A DNA stretch of 64,000 bases from Lachnotalea sp. AF33-28 (GTDB lineage Bacteria; Bacillota; Clostridia; Lachnospirales; Lachnospiraceae). A program made the position numbers and the translations under genes. The stretch covers positions 124,001 through 188,000 of the forward strand of contig NZ_QUEE01000009.1 in assembly GCF_003477885.1 (NCBI RefSeq), read 5' to 3'. The notes beneath the pieces were generated by a model. It was not told the DNA's origin, searched no databases, and saw only the letters and a list, made by a program, of their open reading frames with translations. Below are positions 27,296-34,683 of this stretch, piece by piece (positions within the stretch are counted from its first letter, which is position 1; every line of letters starts with the position of its first letter).

Positions 27296-27956
27296 ACAGC
27301 GCTCCGTATTTATGATAGACTTCCTGAAGAGACCGCCCTTCCAGCAGCTCTCTTCTGGTGCTGTTCTCAGCGCCGGCCTTTTCATGTGCAAGGCGCAGGA
27401 CCTCTTCCTCCACATCCCCAGGCACCACCACCACACCGTCGAAATCTGCAAATACCAGTTCACCGGGATGAACCAGCACCTCCCCGCAGTGTACGGGCAC
27501 GTCATAGTCCACCACCAGGCCGCGTCCGCTGCTGTCCAGAGGACGGATGCCTGTATAAAACACCGGGAATCCTATTTTTTTAATCCGTACACAGTCCCTG
27601 ATCTGGCTGTCACACACGCAGCCGGCCGCCTTATGCACGGTGGCGGCGGTGGACATCAGCTCTCCCCAGGGAGCATTAGTGCCGGAATGATCGGTGGAAT
27701 GAATGATCACATCGTCCTCACCCAGAGAATCCATGAACTCTATTTCCCTGCCATAAGGATTTTCCGGATCAAAGTAATCCACTTCCATCCATCGGACCGT
27801 ACGCGCACGGCCTGCAAATACACAGTTCGCTTCATCCAACGGGCGCAGGCGCTGATGCATTGCCTGATTGCGGTATCCCAATGTATCCAATATATCACAA
27901 ACCACCGCCGTATATAAGTTTTGTTTCATCCATTCATATAATTCTTTGTTATCCAT
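27294..27956 (-). CDS. RraA-like protein / HMG-aldolase family
   Basis: 220 aa from ATG at 27956 (MDNKELYEWMKQN) with AAAGG upstream. The RraA/HMG aldolase core is visible: APWGELMSTAATVHKAAG (active-site GEL...A), CVCDSQIRDCVRIKKIGFPVF (RD pair binding metal and pyruvate), and GDVEEEVLRLAHEKA. Family enzymes are metal-dependent pyruvate aldolases or decarboxylases, while true RraA only regulates RNase E. The catabolic context favours the aldolase role. It is 25 bp after the CBM9-like gene. Confidence 0.88.
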   Translation of the reverse strand: MDNKELYEWMKQNLYTAVVCDILDTLGYRNQAMHQRLRPLDEANCVFAGRARTVRWMEVDYFDPENPYGREIEFMDSLGEDDVIIHSTDHSGTNAPWGELMSTAATVHKAAGCVCDSQIRDCVRIKKIGFPVFYTGIRPLDSSGRGLVVDYDVPVHCGEVLVHPGELVFADFDGVVVVPGDVEEEVLRLAHEKAGAENSTRRELLEGRSLQEVYHKYGAL

Positions 27957-27980
27957 CTTTACACTACCTTTCTCATAGCT

Positions 27981-28019
27981 GCTATTCACAGCTGCCGATA
28001 AATTCACGTATGACAGGAC
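27981..28019 (-). mobile_element. Single right arm of palindromic element inside gene 3' end
   Basis: On - this reads CTGTCATACGTGAATTTATC then GGCAGCTGTGAATAGCAGC. It matches the right arm of element C at about 31 of 39 positions. It supplies the last residues (VIREFIGSCE) and the TAG stop of the CBM9-like gene. Confidence 0.6.
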
Positions 28020-28632
28020 TCACCGTCAATTCGCCGAAGCACTCCGGACAGTGAAAATCAATGGGACGCCTGGCAACCGGATTCCAGCTTCCGTAATGAG
28101 GCACCTTAGCGGAATCGCCGCATTTATAGAAATTTCCTCTCATCTGCAGAGTTTGATCCGGATCAAACTCCGGAAAAAATCTGTGCAGAAGCGAATCGGG
28201 AATGCAGAAACGCACCTCCCATATTCCCTGTTTTTCATCCACAGATGCTGCCGGAAAACATCCCGCCTGCAGTGCCGGATCCAGACAGTGAAAATCGCCG
28301 TTTTCATTCAGCCCCATCAGCATGGTCCCCCTGGAATTCAGCTCGAAATTAATGAATGTATTGTTCCGGGGAACCGGATTCAGAAAGAATTCCATACAGC
28401 TGTCGGTACATACCGGGCTGTTAGGCAGCCGCTGCCGGGCCAGAGGTGACTGTTCCTCACATACAAGGCGTACATAAAGTGCCAGCGGAGTCCGCAGCAG
28501 CTGCCCGTAAGTTGCGGGGCAGTATTCCCCCTCCGGCACCGGATACCAATTCTTAAGCCACGCCTTGGGCGCCGCACACAGACGGTTTGCCTCCGGCTGT
28601 TTAGCGAAGGGTATCCTATAAACCTTCCGCAT
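27982..28632 (-). CDS. CBM9-like carbohydrate-binding protein
   Basis: 216 aa from the second of two adjacent ATGs (28632), 5 nt after GGAGGGG. It resembles the carbohydrate-binding family 9-like group: ALYVRLVCEEQSP, DSCMEFFLNPVP, YINFELNSRGT-like NTFINFELNSRGTMLM, then WEVRFCIPDSLL and MRGNFYKCGD. There is no signal peptide and no catalytic motif. Its C-terminus is apparently contributed by a mobile-element arm. It lies between the first amidohydrolase and RraA. Confidence 0.78.
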   Translation of the reverse strand: MRKVYRIPFAKQPEANRLCAAPKAWLKNWYPVPEGEYCPATYGQLLRTPLALYVRLVCEEQSPLARQRLPNSPVCTDSCMEFFLNPVPRNNTFINFELNSRGTMLMGLNENGDFHCLDPALQAGCFPAASVDEKQGIWEVRFCIPDSLLHRFFPEFDPDQTLQMRGNFYKCGDSAKVPHYGSWNPVARRPIDFHCPECFGELTVSPVIREFIGSCE

Positions 28633-28691
28633 CATATCCCCTCCATTATTAGACTGACACATTTATTTTTAGTCTGACCGTGCTATATGTA

Positions 28692-29450
28692 TTAGCTCTG
28701 CGAAATCAGCTCCCGTGGATTCTCACACAGTATCTGCCTGCGCAGCTTTTCGTCAGGGCAGGCCATTTCAAGCACCTTCAGCCGTTCATCCATCAGATTT
28801 GCGGTTTCACTGGTAGCAAAATCGCTGCCGAATAAAAGCCTGTCCTTTCTGGCCTGACGGATGATCTCGGCGGCATCTCCCACACAGGGACCGCAGATCT
28901 GCAGCCATATGTTATCGTGGGTATTGCAGGCCCTGATCGCTGAGCGGTAGGCATCAAACAGCCCTGAGTGTCCGATGATGATCTTTGCCTCCGGATAGTA
29001 GTCCGCCATGGCCGCCACCTGCAGGGTTTCCGACCAGGGCGGGGTGCCGTCGTGATACAGGACAGGCACATCATACTCAACAGCCAGCTCCACGATCCGG
29101 CGGCTGGCCGGCACATCGATGGGGAAACCCGTTTCCCACGGATGCATCTTGATTCCCTTAAAGCCGCGGTCTTCAATGCTGCGCCTGATATCATTCTCCA
29201 CGAGCTCCGGATAATTGGGGTTGGCTGTATAAAAGTTTATAAAGCGTCCAGGATAGGCCCTGATATCTTCGTACTGTCTCCGGTTGGACTCTATAAAATC
29301 ACGCTGCATAGCAGTGGCGGGGCTGACCCAAGCCTCTTTCACCCCATATTCATCCATAATCTCCACCATGCGCCCTACCGGTACATAATTTGAAAGCATC
29401 CCAATGCCGTCCTGCGTATGGGCGTGGGTATCTATAATCATACCATTCAC
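28692..29450 (-). CDS. Amidohydrolase-family protein 1
   Basis: PF04909-type TIM-barrel hydrolase, 252 aa if the GTG at 29450 is used (AAGGAGG at 7 nt); ATG at 29441 (MIIDTHAHTQ) is the alternative. Metal site: HAH near the N-terminus, His in VPVLYHDGTPPW, His in IIIGHSGLFDA, Asp in LLFGSDFATSE. Family members are lactonases, decarboxylases or hydratases. The frame upstream passes through a hairpin repeat and is not used. Confidence 0.85.
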   Translation of the reverse strand: MNGMIIDTHAHTQDGIGMLSNYVPVGRMVEIMDEYGVKEAWVSPATAMQRDFIESNRRQYEDIRAYPGRFINFYTANPNYPELVENDIRRSIEDRGFKGIKMHPWETGFPIDVPASRRIVELAVEYDVPVLYHDGTPPWSETLQVAAMADYYPEAKIIIGHSGLFDAYRSAIRACNTHDNIWLQICGPCVGDAAEIIRQARKDRLLFGSDFATSETANLMDERLKVLEMACPDEKLRRQILCENPRELISQS

Positions 29451-29468
29451 CTGGCCTCCTCCTTTCAT

Positions 29469-29548
29469 GTCACCAGCCGAAGGCTGATGACCTACGCACA
29501 CTTCAGTGTGCCTCCTTATTCCATGTCACCAGCCGGAGGCTGATGACC
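29469..29548 (-). repeat. Double-hairpin intercistronic repeat, 1 full + 1 partial unit
   Basis: Full unit at 29469-29515 with stem CAGCC/GGCTG (two compensated changes from CAACC/GGTTG) and GAA loop. Partial unit at 29525-29548 with GGA loop. The partial unit lies inside the 3' end of the next gene and codes its last residues. Confidence 0.9.
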
Positions 29549-30269
29549 TTTCCATAAGCTGCAGGATATTACCGCCAAGCACTCCCTCCATCACGTCCGG
29601 CCCGGCATCGGCTTTTTGTACCTTGCCAAGCTCAAACTTTTGAGGGCTGCGGGGAGCATCGCTGCCAAAAATAACACGGTCCGGATAATCCCTGATTACC
29701 CTGTAGATGGTTTCACAGTAATTCAGACTGGTTTCAAGATACAGATTAGGGGTTTTATACATGGAGGCATCGATATCGTACACAAAATCATTCGCCCCAC
29801 AGTGGCCCATGATAAAGTTTACATCGGGAAAACGTCTTGCCAGATATGCCAGCTGTAGCGGCAGCGCAAAGGCCGGCGTGGCTGTATGGAAATAGGCAGG
29901 CCTGCTGTATCTGCGGCAGACCTCTATGAGCGGATCCACAATATGGTCGTCAATGGAAAAGCCCTGCAGTGAAGATACAAAAAAAGCGCCGTGAAGCCCT
30001 GCTTCGAAGGCATCTGTGAGAAGCTTAACCGCCCGTTCACCGTACCAGGGATTTGCTGCGGCAAAGCCGTAAAATTTATCCGGATACTCGCAGCACGCTT
30101 TAACAAGCATCTCATTGCCTTCCCTGTTGTATACAGTAACATATTCTTCCACAGGGCACAGCACACACCGGTCGACACCGTTTTCCTCCATCCCGCTTAA
30201 TATGGCAGCTATATCCTGCTTTTTATATCTGCCAATTCCCAGATTCACATGAGCATCAATCACCTGCAT
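29526..30269 (-). CDS. Amidohydrolase-family protein 2, altered HxH motif
   Basis: 247-aa TIM-barrel hydrolase of the PF04909 type. The first metal motif reads IDAHVNLG (HxN) rather than HxH, while YFHTATP, IMGHCGAND and IFGSDAPRS are retained, so metal binding or chemistry may differ. The C-terminus (RSSASGW plus stop) is coded by a copy of the hairpin repeat, suggesting insertion into the original end. It overlaps the oxidoreductase gene by 14 nt; GGAGG precedes the ATG. Confidence 0.82.
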   Translation of the reverse strand: MQVIDAHVNLGIGRYKKQDIAAILSGMEENGVDRCVLCPVEEYVTVYNREGNEMLVKACCEYPDKFYGFAAANPWYGERAVKLLTDAFEAGLHGAFFVSSLQGFSIDDHIVDPLIEVCRRYSRPAYFHTATPAFALPLQLAYLARRFPDVNFIMGHCGANDFVYDIDASMYKTPNLYLETSLNYCETIYRVIRDYPDRVIFGSDAPRSPQKFELGKVQKADAGPDVMEGVLGGNILQLMERSSASGW

Positions 30270-31290
30270 CTCCGATTTCCTCCCTTCGGCACTCCAGGTT
30301 CACCGTTACACCCCGGCGCATGGATTCACGCACCGCATCCGTGGCACGCATAGTGTAAATGGCATCTGCTATTCCGGGCTCACAGGGACCGCCCTTCTCT
30401 ATCAGGTCAATAAAACGGCTTGTCTGCAGATCAAAGCAATGCTCCCACCAGCCTTTGGGGTCATTGTATTCTTCCGTCTCTTCCCTGGTCCTAAGCCTTG
30501 CATACCGCCTGTGGCTGTTCATGGAGGCAATGCCCAAAGGTCCCACCGCCTCAAAGTCAAATTCCGGAAACTGCGTTAAAAACCAGGCGATCTCTATCTT
30601 GGCGCGGTCGTTGTTCGTGTAGTCCAGGATGATAATATCATAGTTTGAATCCGGAAATTCCGGCCGGCTTTTAAATCCGAAACCCGTCAGGCTCCTGATC
30701 TCTGCCTGGTTCACCACATGGAGCCAGTCAAACACATGGGCGCCTTCATGTACGGAAGGGGAACCGTGCTGCAGTGTTTTCATAATACGGTTATAGTGTT
30801 CCGGATTCTCCTCGGGGTCCCAGGTTTCATCATAGACCGCCGCCCGGTACATCACCGGCGAACCGATCCTTCCGCTTTGAACCCACTCACGCATCTTATG
30901 CAGGACAGGATCGTGATGATAGGTCATGCCAGCCATCAGTCTGCGTCCGGTGCGATCCGCCGTCTCCTGCATGCGTTCGGCCTCTTCAATGGTCATTGCA
31001 ACAGGTTTTTCGCACAATACATCTTTTCCGCTCTCCAGAGCTTCGATCACAATCTGCGGAGTCGCCCAGGGCGGGGTGGCAACAATCACCGCGTCCACCT
31101 CCTTCGACGCCAGCAGCTCATGATAATCTGTGGTGGCAAATGGAACCCGATACCGATCCTTAAGCTCCAGCAAACGGTCCTGACTGCGGGTGGATATGGC
31201 CGCAATCTGCACCCGGCCGCAGCGGGCCAAGGCCGGAAAATGAGCGGTAACGGCGATATCTCCGCAGCCTATCACGCCTATTCTAATCAT
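30256..31290 (-). CDS. Gfo/Idh/MocA family oxidoreductase
   Basis: 344-aa NAD(P)-dependent sugar or cyclitol dehydrogenase family. N-terminal Rossmann fold GVIGCGDIAVTAHFPAL (GxGxxA-like) and the family EKP motif in DVLCEKPVAMT, with AGMTYHHDP in the substrate domain and VHEGAHVFDWLH as the catalytic His region. The substrate is unknown; the context suggests oxidation of a sugar or sugar acid. GGGAG precedes the ATG. It overlaps RidA by 8 nt and amidohydrolase 2 by 14 nt, so these are tightly co-translated. Confidence 0.92.
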   Translation of the reverse strand: MIRIGVIGCGDIAVTAHFPALARCGRVQIAAISTRSQDRLLELKDRYRVPFATTDYHELLASKEVDAVIVATPPWATPQIVIEALESGKDVLCEKPVAMTIEEAERMQETADRTGRRLMAGMTYHHDPVLHKMREWVQSGRIGSPVMYRAAVYDETWDPEENPEHYNRIMKTLQHGSPSVHEGAHVFDWLHVVNQAEIRSLTGFGFKSRPEFPDSNYDIIILDYTNNDRAKIEIAWFLTQFPEFDFEAVGPLGIASMNSHRRYARLRTREETEEYNDPKGWWEHCFDLQTSRFIDLIEKGGPCEPGIADAIYTMRATDAVRESMRRGVTVNLECRREEIGDAGD

Positions 31291-31705
31291 TCCTTTTCTC
31301 CCTTCCTGTTAATGAGTCTAATCCTGCCGCTCTCCCGCGGACCGCAGTGCATTCCAGTTCCACAAGAAACCCATTCAGCTGGCATCCAACGCATGTACGC
31401 GCCGGATATGGTTCTTTGAAGAAAGGCGCATACGCTTCATTAAAATCATTCCACAAAGCGATGTCACTTAGATATACGGTGGTACGCACTATATCATCCA
31501 GACATGCGCCATTGTCTTCCAGCAGCATTTTTATATTTTCCAGAGCCTGACGGGTCTCTTCTTTTACATCTCCTCCGCCCACCAGTCTCTGATTTTTGTC
31601 AAATCCCGCGTTTCCGGAAATAAAGATCATATCTCCCACCGCAACCGCAGAACAGTAGGGTCCGAATACCGGTGGGATCCTGTCTGAAGTAAGTCCCTGT
31701 TTCAT
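31283..31705 (-). CDS. RidA/YjgF family protein
   Basis: 140 aa from ATG at 31705 (MKQGLTSDRIPPVFGPY), with AAAAGGAG 10 nt upstream; the longer frame runs into the creatininase gene. Motifs: GPYCSAVAVGDMIFISGN, TRQALENIKMLLEDNG, and the Arg-containing end PARTCVGCQLNGFLVELECTA. RidA proteins hydrolyse reactive enamine/imine intermediates. Its place between creatininase and an oxidoreductase suggests an imine-forming or amide step in the route. Confidence 0.92.
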   Translation of the reverse strand: MKQGLTSDRIPPVFGPYCSAVAVGDMIFISGNAGFDKNQRLVGGGDVKEETRQALENIKMLLEDNGACLDDIVRTTVYLSDIALWNDFNEAYAPFFKEPYPARTCVGCQLNGFLVELECTAVRGRAAGLDSLTGREKRND

Positions 31706-31712
31706 ACTGATT

Positions 31713-32513
31713 TCACTCCTTTTCTGCCTGATGTCCATCCATAGTTTTTATCATGGTATCTCTTTTGCTGAAGTATAGTATAAATTTTTCCAGCTGTTCT
31801 GAAATCGCCTCAAACATCCGCTTCCCCTTTTCAGCGGAAGCCCGGGTGGGACATCCAAAGGCTCCGGTATCGGTAATTTCTGAAAAGTTGGTCAGATAGG
31901 ATACCGGTCCGCCGTTAAACATTCCGAAGCCAAAATAACCGGACTCATCCGGGCAGCCTGCGTCCCTGATTTTATCTTTTCGCACCGCCCCTTCCTCCAG
32001 ATAGAGATACAGGGAAGTCTCCAGCTCACAGGCATGGCCCATGGCATACGTCCCACCTTCCCGCAGCGAAAGCAGCTCCTCCCTTGCCAGTTCCCAGTAA
32101 TTGCAGCCGCAAAGCATAAGATTCGGTCTATGCAGCTTCACCTCCTGCTGTGTGATAGCCATAGGCATGCCGTTGCCTCCATGGCCATTCACCATCAGTA
32201 TACGGTGAAATCCCATCTGGGCGAAGCATTCGATCACTTCGGTCAGCATCCGGCTGTACAGGTCATAATTGATGCTTAAAGTCCCGCCGAAATCCAGATG
32301 GTGGGGGGAATGGCCCAGCCACATGGCAGGCGCAAGCAATACGCGCTCCGGCTGGCGCCTTTCCAGCTCCCGGCACAGCGCATCCGCCAACCGGGTATCC
32401 GTATCCACCGGAAGATGCAGCCCATGCTGCTCCGTGGAACCTAAAGGGATTACCGCCACAGCCTCTCTGTCGGCATTCATAAGCTCAGGTCTCGTCATTT
32501 TATGAAAAATCAT
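31713..32513 (-). CDS. Creatininase family amidohydrolase
   Basis: 266 aa with the creatininase metal site: PLGSTEQHGLHLPVDTDT (E28, H30, D37) and MVNGHGGN, then the GHACELETSLYL glutamate. Family members open cyclic amides or N-formyl amides (creatinine, FAPy, mycofactocin peptide). GGGAG precedes the ATG at 32513. It is 18 bp after the enolase-superfamily gene and 7 bp before RidA. The true substrate is not predictable. Confidence 0.92.
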   Translation of the reverse strand: MIFHKMTRPELMNADREAVAVIPLGSTEQHGLHLPVDTDTRLADALCRELERRQPERVLLAPAMWLGHSPHHLDFGGTLSINYDLYSRMLTEVIECFAQMGFHRILMVNGHGGNGMPMAITQQEVKLHRPNLMLCGCNYWELAREELLSLREGGTYAMGHACELETSLYLYLEEGAVRKDKIRDAGCPDESGYFGFGMFNGGPVSYLTNFSEITDTGAFGCPTRASAEKGKRMFEAISEQLEKFILYFSKRDTMIKTMDGHQAEKE

Positions 32514-32531
32514 ACTGTGTGCTCCCTCTCT

Positions 32532-33641
32532 TTAACGGTCCGCGCGCAGGGCTTCCAGCTTTTCCTCATCCATCTCAAAGCCGAGTCCGGGGCCCTTGGG
32601 CAGTTCCAGATATCCGTTTTGAATTCTCATAGAAGTCTTCGCCACATCATCCCCGAACACGGCAAATCCCCTGATATCGGAAGGATAAGCCGACAGGTTT
32701 GGCATGGCCGCCGCAATATGGGCGGCTGCACAGGCCCCTACAATGCCCTCCGGCATGGAACCGATCGTACAGTCCATTGAAAACGCCCCGGCAGTGTTAA
32801 ATACCCGCCTGGCTCCCTCTATGCCGCCGGCCTCACATATGTATACATGGAGCAGATCCGCCGCCCCTGCCGCAATGTAACCGGCTGCATCACGCCAGTC
32901 CCAGATCCCCTCATCAATCAGGATGCGGCAGTGAGTATTGTCCCGCAGCCAGGCAAGCCCCTTAAGATCGTGATAATCAAGTGGCTGCTCCGCGATCTCA
33001 ACGCCGTATGCATACATGGCATCCAGCATGCGCCTGGCTGTTTTGCGGTCCTTCCATGCCATATTGGCATCCACACGGAGACGGATATGATCGGGGATAC
33101 AGTTTCTTATCATGGATACGGTATCAAGATCTTTCTTTTCATCCAGCCCTACTTTAATTTTCAGTTCCTCATATCCTTCTTTTACAGCCTGCACAGCCTG
33201 TGCGGCCATCTCTTCCGGCGCCAGCATGCCCACGCCTCCAGTAATGGGGACACGGTCCCTAAGCTTGCCGCCCAGCAGATCATATACAGGCAGTCCCAGC
33301 TCCTTGCCGCGCAGGTCCCATACTGCCATTTCAATTCCCGCTTTCACCAGCAGGCTGCGGCGGGAAAAGGTACAACATTGATCCAGCACGGCATTCATGC
33401 GGGTGATTTCCCGGGTATCCATGCCGATGAGCCGGGGCACCCATTCCGCCTGCGCATCCCTGCACATGTTATGTACTCCGCCGAACCAGGCCAGGGAAAT
33501 CTCACCGTATCCCTTTAGTCCGCTCTCGCCTGTGACGCATACAATGCCGCAGTGCACCTCTCGGTAAACACCCCATGCATCGCTGACCGGTTTTAAGTAG
33601 GGCAATGTCACAGGAATTAATTCAACGCTACGGATCTTCAT
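32532..33641 (-). CDS. Enolase-superfamily enzyme (MLE-like), second Lys replaced
   Basis: 369 aa from ATG at 33641 (MKIRSVELIPVTLPY), 7 nt after GGGAG. Capping domain then barrel. KxK catalytic pair K161/K163 (ELKIKVGL), metal ligands D191 (RVDANMAW), E218 (AEQPL) and D243/E244. Where muconate-lactonizing-type enzymes carry the second general base (K in KIAKNGG), this protein has Y267 (VYICEAGG), so the reaction is not a standard cycloisomerisation or epimerisation by two lysines. Sugar-acid dehydratase or another one-base reaction is possible. Confidence 0.85.
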   Translation of the reverse strand: MKIRSVELIPVTLPYLKPVSDAWGVYREVHCGIVCVTGESGLKGYGEISLAWFGGVHNMCRDAQAEWVPRLIGMDTREITRMNAVLDQCCTFSRRSLLVKAGIEMAVWDLRGKELGLPVYDLLGGKLRDRVPITGGVGMLAPEEMAAQAVQAVKEGYEELKIKVGLDEKKDLDTVSMIRNCIPDHIRLRVDANMAWKDRKTARRMLDAMYAYGVEIAEQPLDYHDLKGLAWLRDNTHCRILIDEGIWDWRDAAGYIAAGAADLLHVYICEAGGIEGARRVFNTAGAFSMDCTIGSMPEGIVGACAAAHIAAAMPNLSAYPSDIRGFAVFGDDVAKTSMRIQNGYLELPKGPGLGFEMDEEKLEALRADR

Positions 33642-33673
33642 GACATGTCTCCCATCCATTCTTCATATTTACC

Positions 33674-33720
33674 GCCACCAATTTCAGGTTGATGACTTAT
33701 GCGCACTTCTGTGCGCTTCC
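33674..33720 (-). repeat. Double-hairpin leader repeat, 1 diverged unit
   Basis: CAATT-TCA-GGTTG keeps pairing through two G-T wobbles. The second hairpin is GCGCAC-TTCT-GTGCGC, a compensated form. It ends 32 nt before the start of the enolase-superfamily gene, in sense. Confidence 0.75.
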
Positions 33721-33729
33721 CCTTTTCAA

Positions 33730-34569
33730 TTAATCCAGCCCGAGAATTCCCAGTGTATTGCGGTGGATAATGTCCTCTATCACTTGTTCGGGCACTCTAG
33801 GCAGGTTGGTTCCCTCTACGATATTATTGATATTGCGGAATGCCTCCATGGTGCGCTCTGCTGTAAAGAAAGGAAAATCCGTACCGAAGAAAATCTTTTT
33901 TTCGATTCCATATTCCAGCGCGGTGATCATGGCATTGTACATCTGCCAGGGGCGTGTGGAAAGAGCCGACATATCCGTATAGACATTGGGATGCTTGCGC
34001 ACCAGGCAGGCCGTCTCGGCAAACCACGGATGGCCCAGATGGGCCACAATCATCTTCAGGTCCGGAAAGCTGCGGGCCACAGGATCAAGCAGCACCGCAT
34101 TGCTGTATTCCAGGGGCCCATTTTCCACATAGGAGGTGCCCTGGTGCCACATAATGGGAATACCCAGCTGGTTGGCCATAGCATACAGGGGATACGCCAT
34201 CGAGGCCGCGGGATTAAATTTCTGATAAATCGGCCCCAGCTTCAGTCCCTTAAGACCCAGGCCCAGAACCGCTTCCCGCAGTATCTTATCGGCTCCTGTT
34301 CTGTTAGGATTCACGCTGGCAAAGCCAATGCGGCGGGAAGGTTCCTGGTTTACATAGTCAGCGATGAATTCATTAGGTGTGAAGTAGCCGATCTCCTCCG
34401 CATCGATAGGCAGGACGATGACTGCGTCGCATGCCCTGCTGGCGGCTTCATGCACTTTGGGTGCAGCGCTTAGATCACAGTCAGACCCCCAGGCCCTCTG
34501 TGCTCCTTCCAGAAATTCGCCCCCTATATGTTCCGGATTGGCCAGATGGGTGTGACAATCAATAATCAT
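33730..34569 (-). CDS. Amidohydrolase-family protein 3
   Basis: 279 aa from ATG at 34569 (MIIDCHTHLANPEH), 7 nt after AAGGAG. PF04909 TIM barrel: HTH, His in PIMWHQGTSY, His in MIVAHLGHPWF, Asp in FFGTDFPFF. Closest in style to the 2-amino-3-carboxymuconate-semialdehyde decarboxylase / gamma-resorcylate decarboxylase and lactonase group; the reaction cannot be chosen from sequence alone. It is the first enzyme gene after the transporter genes on -. Confidence 0.86.
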   Translation of the reverse strand: MIIDCHTHLANPEHIGGEFLEGAQRAWGSDCDLSAAPKVHEAASRACDAVIVLPIDAEEIGYFTPNEFIADYVNQEPSRRIGFASVNPNRTGADKILREAVLGLGLKGLKLGPIYQKFNPAASMAYPLYAMANQLGIPIMWHQGTSYVENGPLEYSNAVLLDPVARSFPDLKMIVAHLGHPWFAETACLVRKHPNVYTDMSALSTRPWQMYNAMITALEYGIEKKIFFGTDFPFFTAERTMEAFRNINNIVEGTNLPRVPEQVIEDIIHRNTLGILGLD

Positions 34570-34612
34570 AGTTTTTCTCCTTTTTAGCAAGCCGGCTTAA
34601 CCTTAACCGAGC

Positions 34613-34638
34613 GGGAGGTGTGGCATAACCACACCTCC
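34613..34638 (-). terminator. Stem-loop between transporter and enzyme genes
   Basis: GGAGGTGTGG/CCACACCTCC stem with a 5-nt loop in the 114-bp gap after the solute-binding-protein gene. There is no strong T-run on -, so it may stabilise the transporter mRNA 3' end and give partial read-through. Half of the CAGTTCAGACGG repeat follows at 34656. Confidence 0.5.
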
Positions 34639-34683
34639 TCTCCCATACAGCGTAACAGTTCAGACGGCTTGTAAAATATTCAA

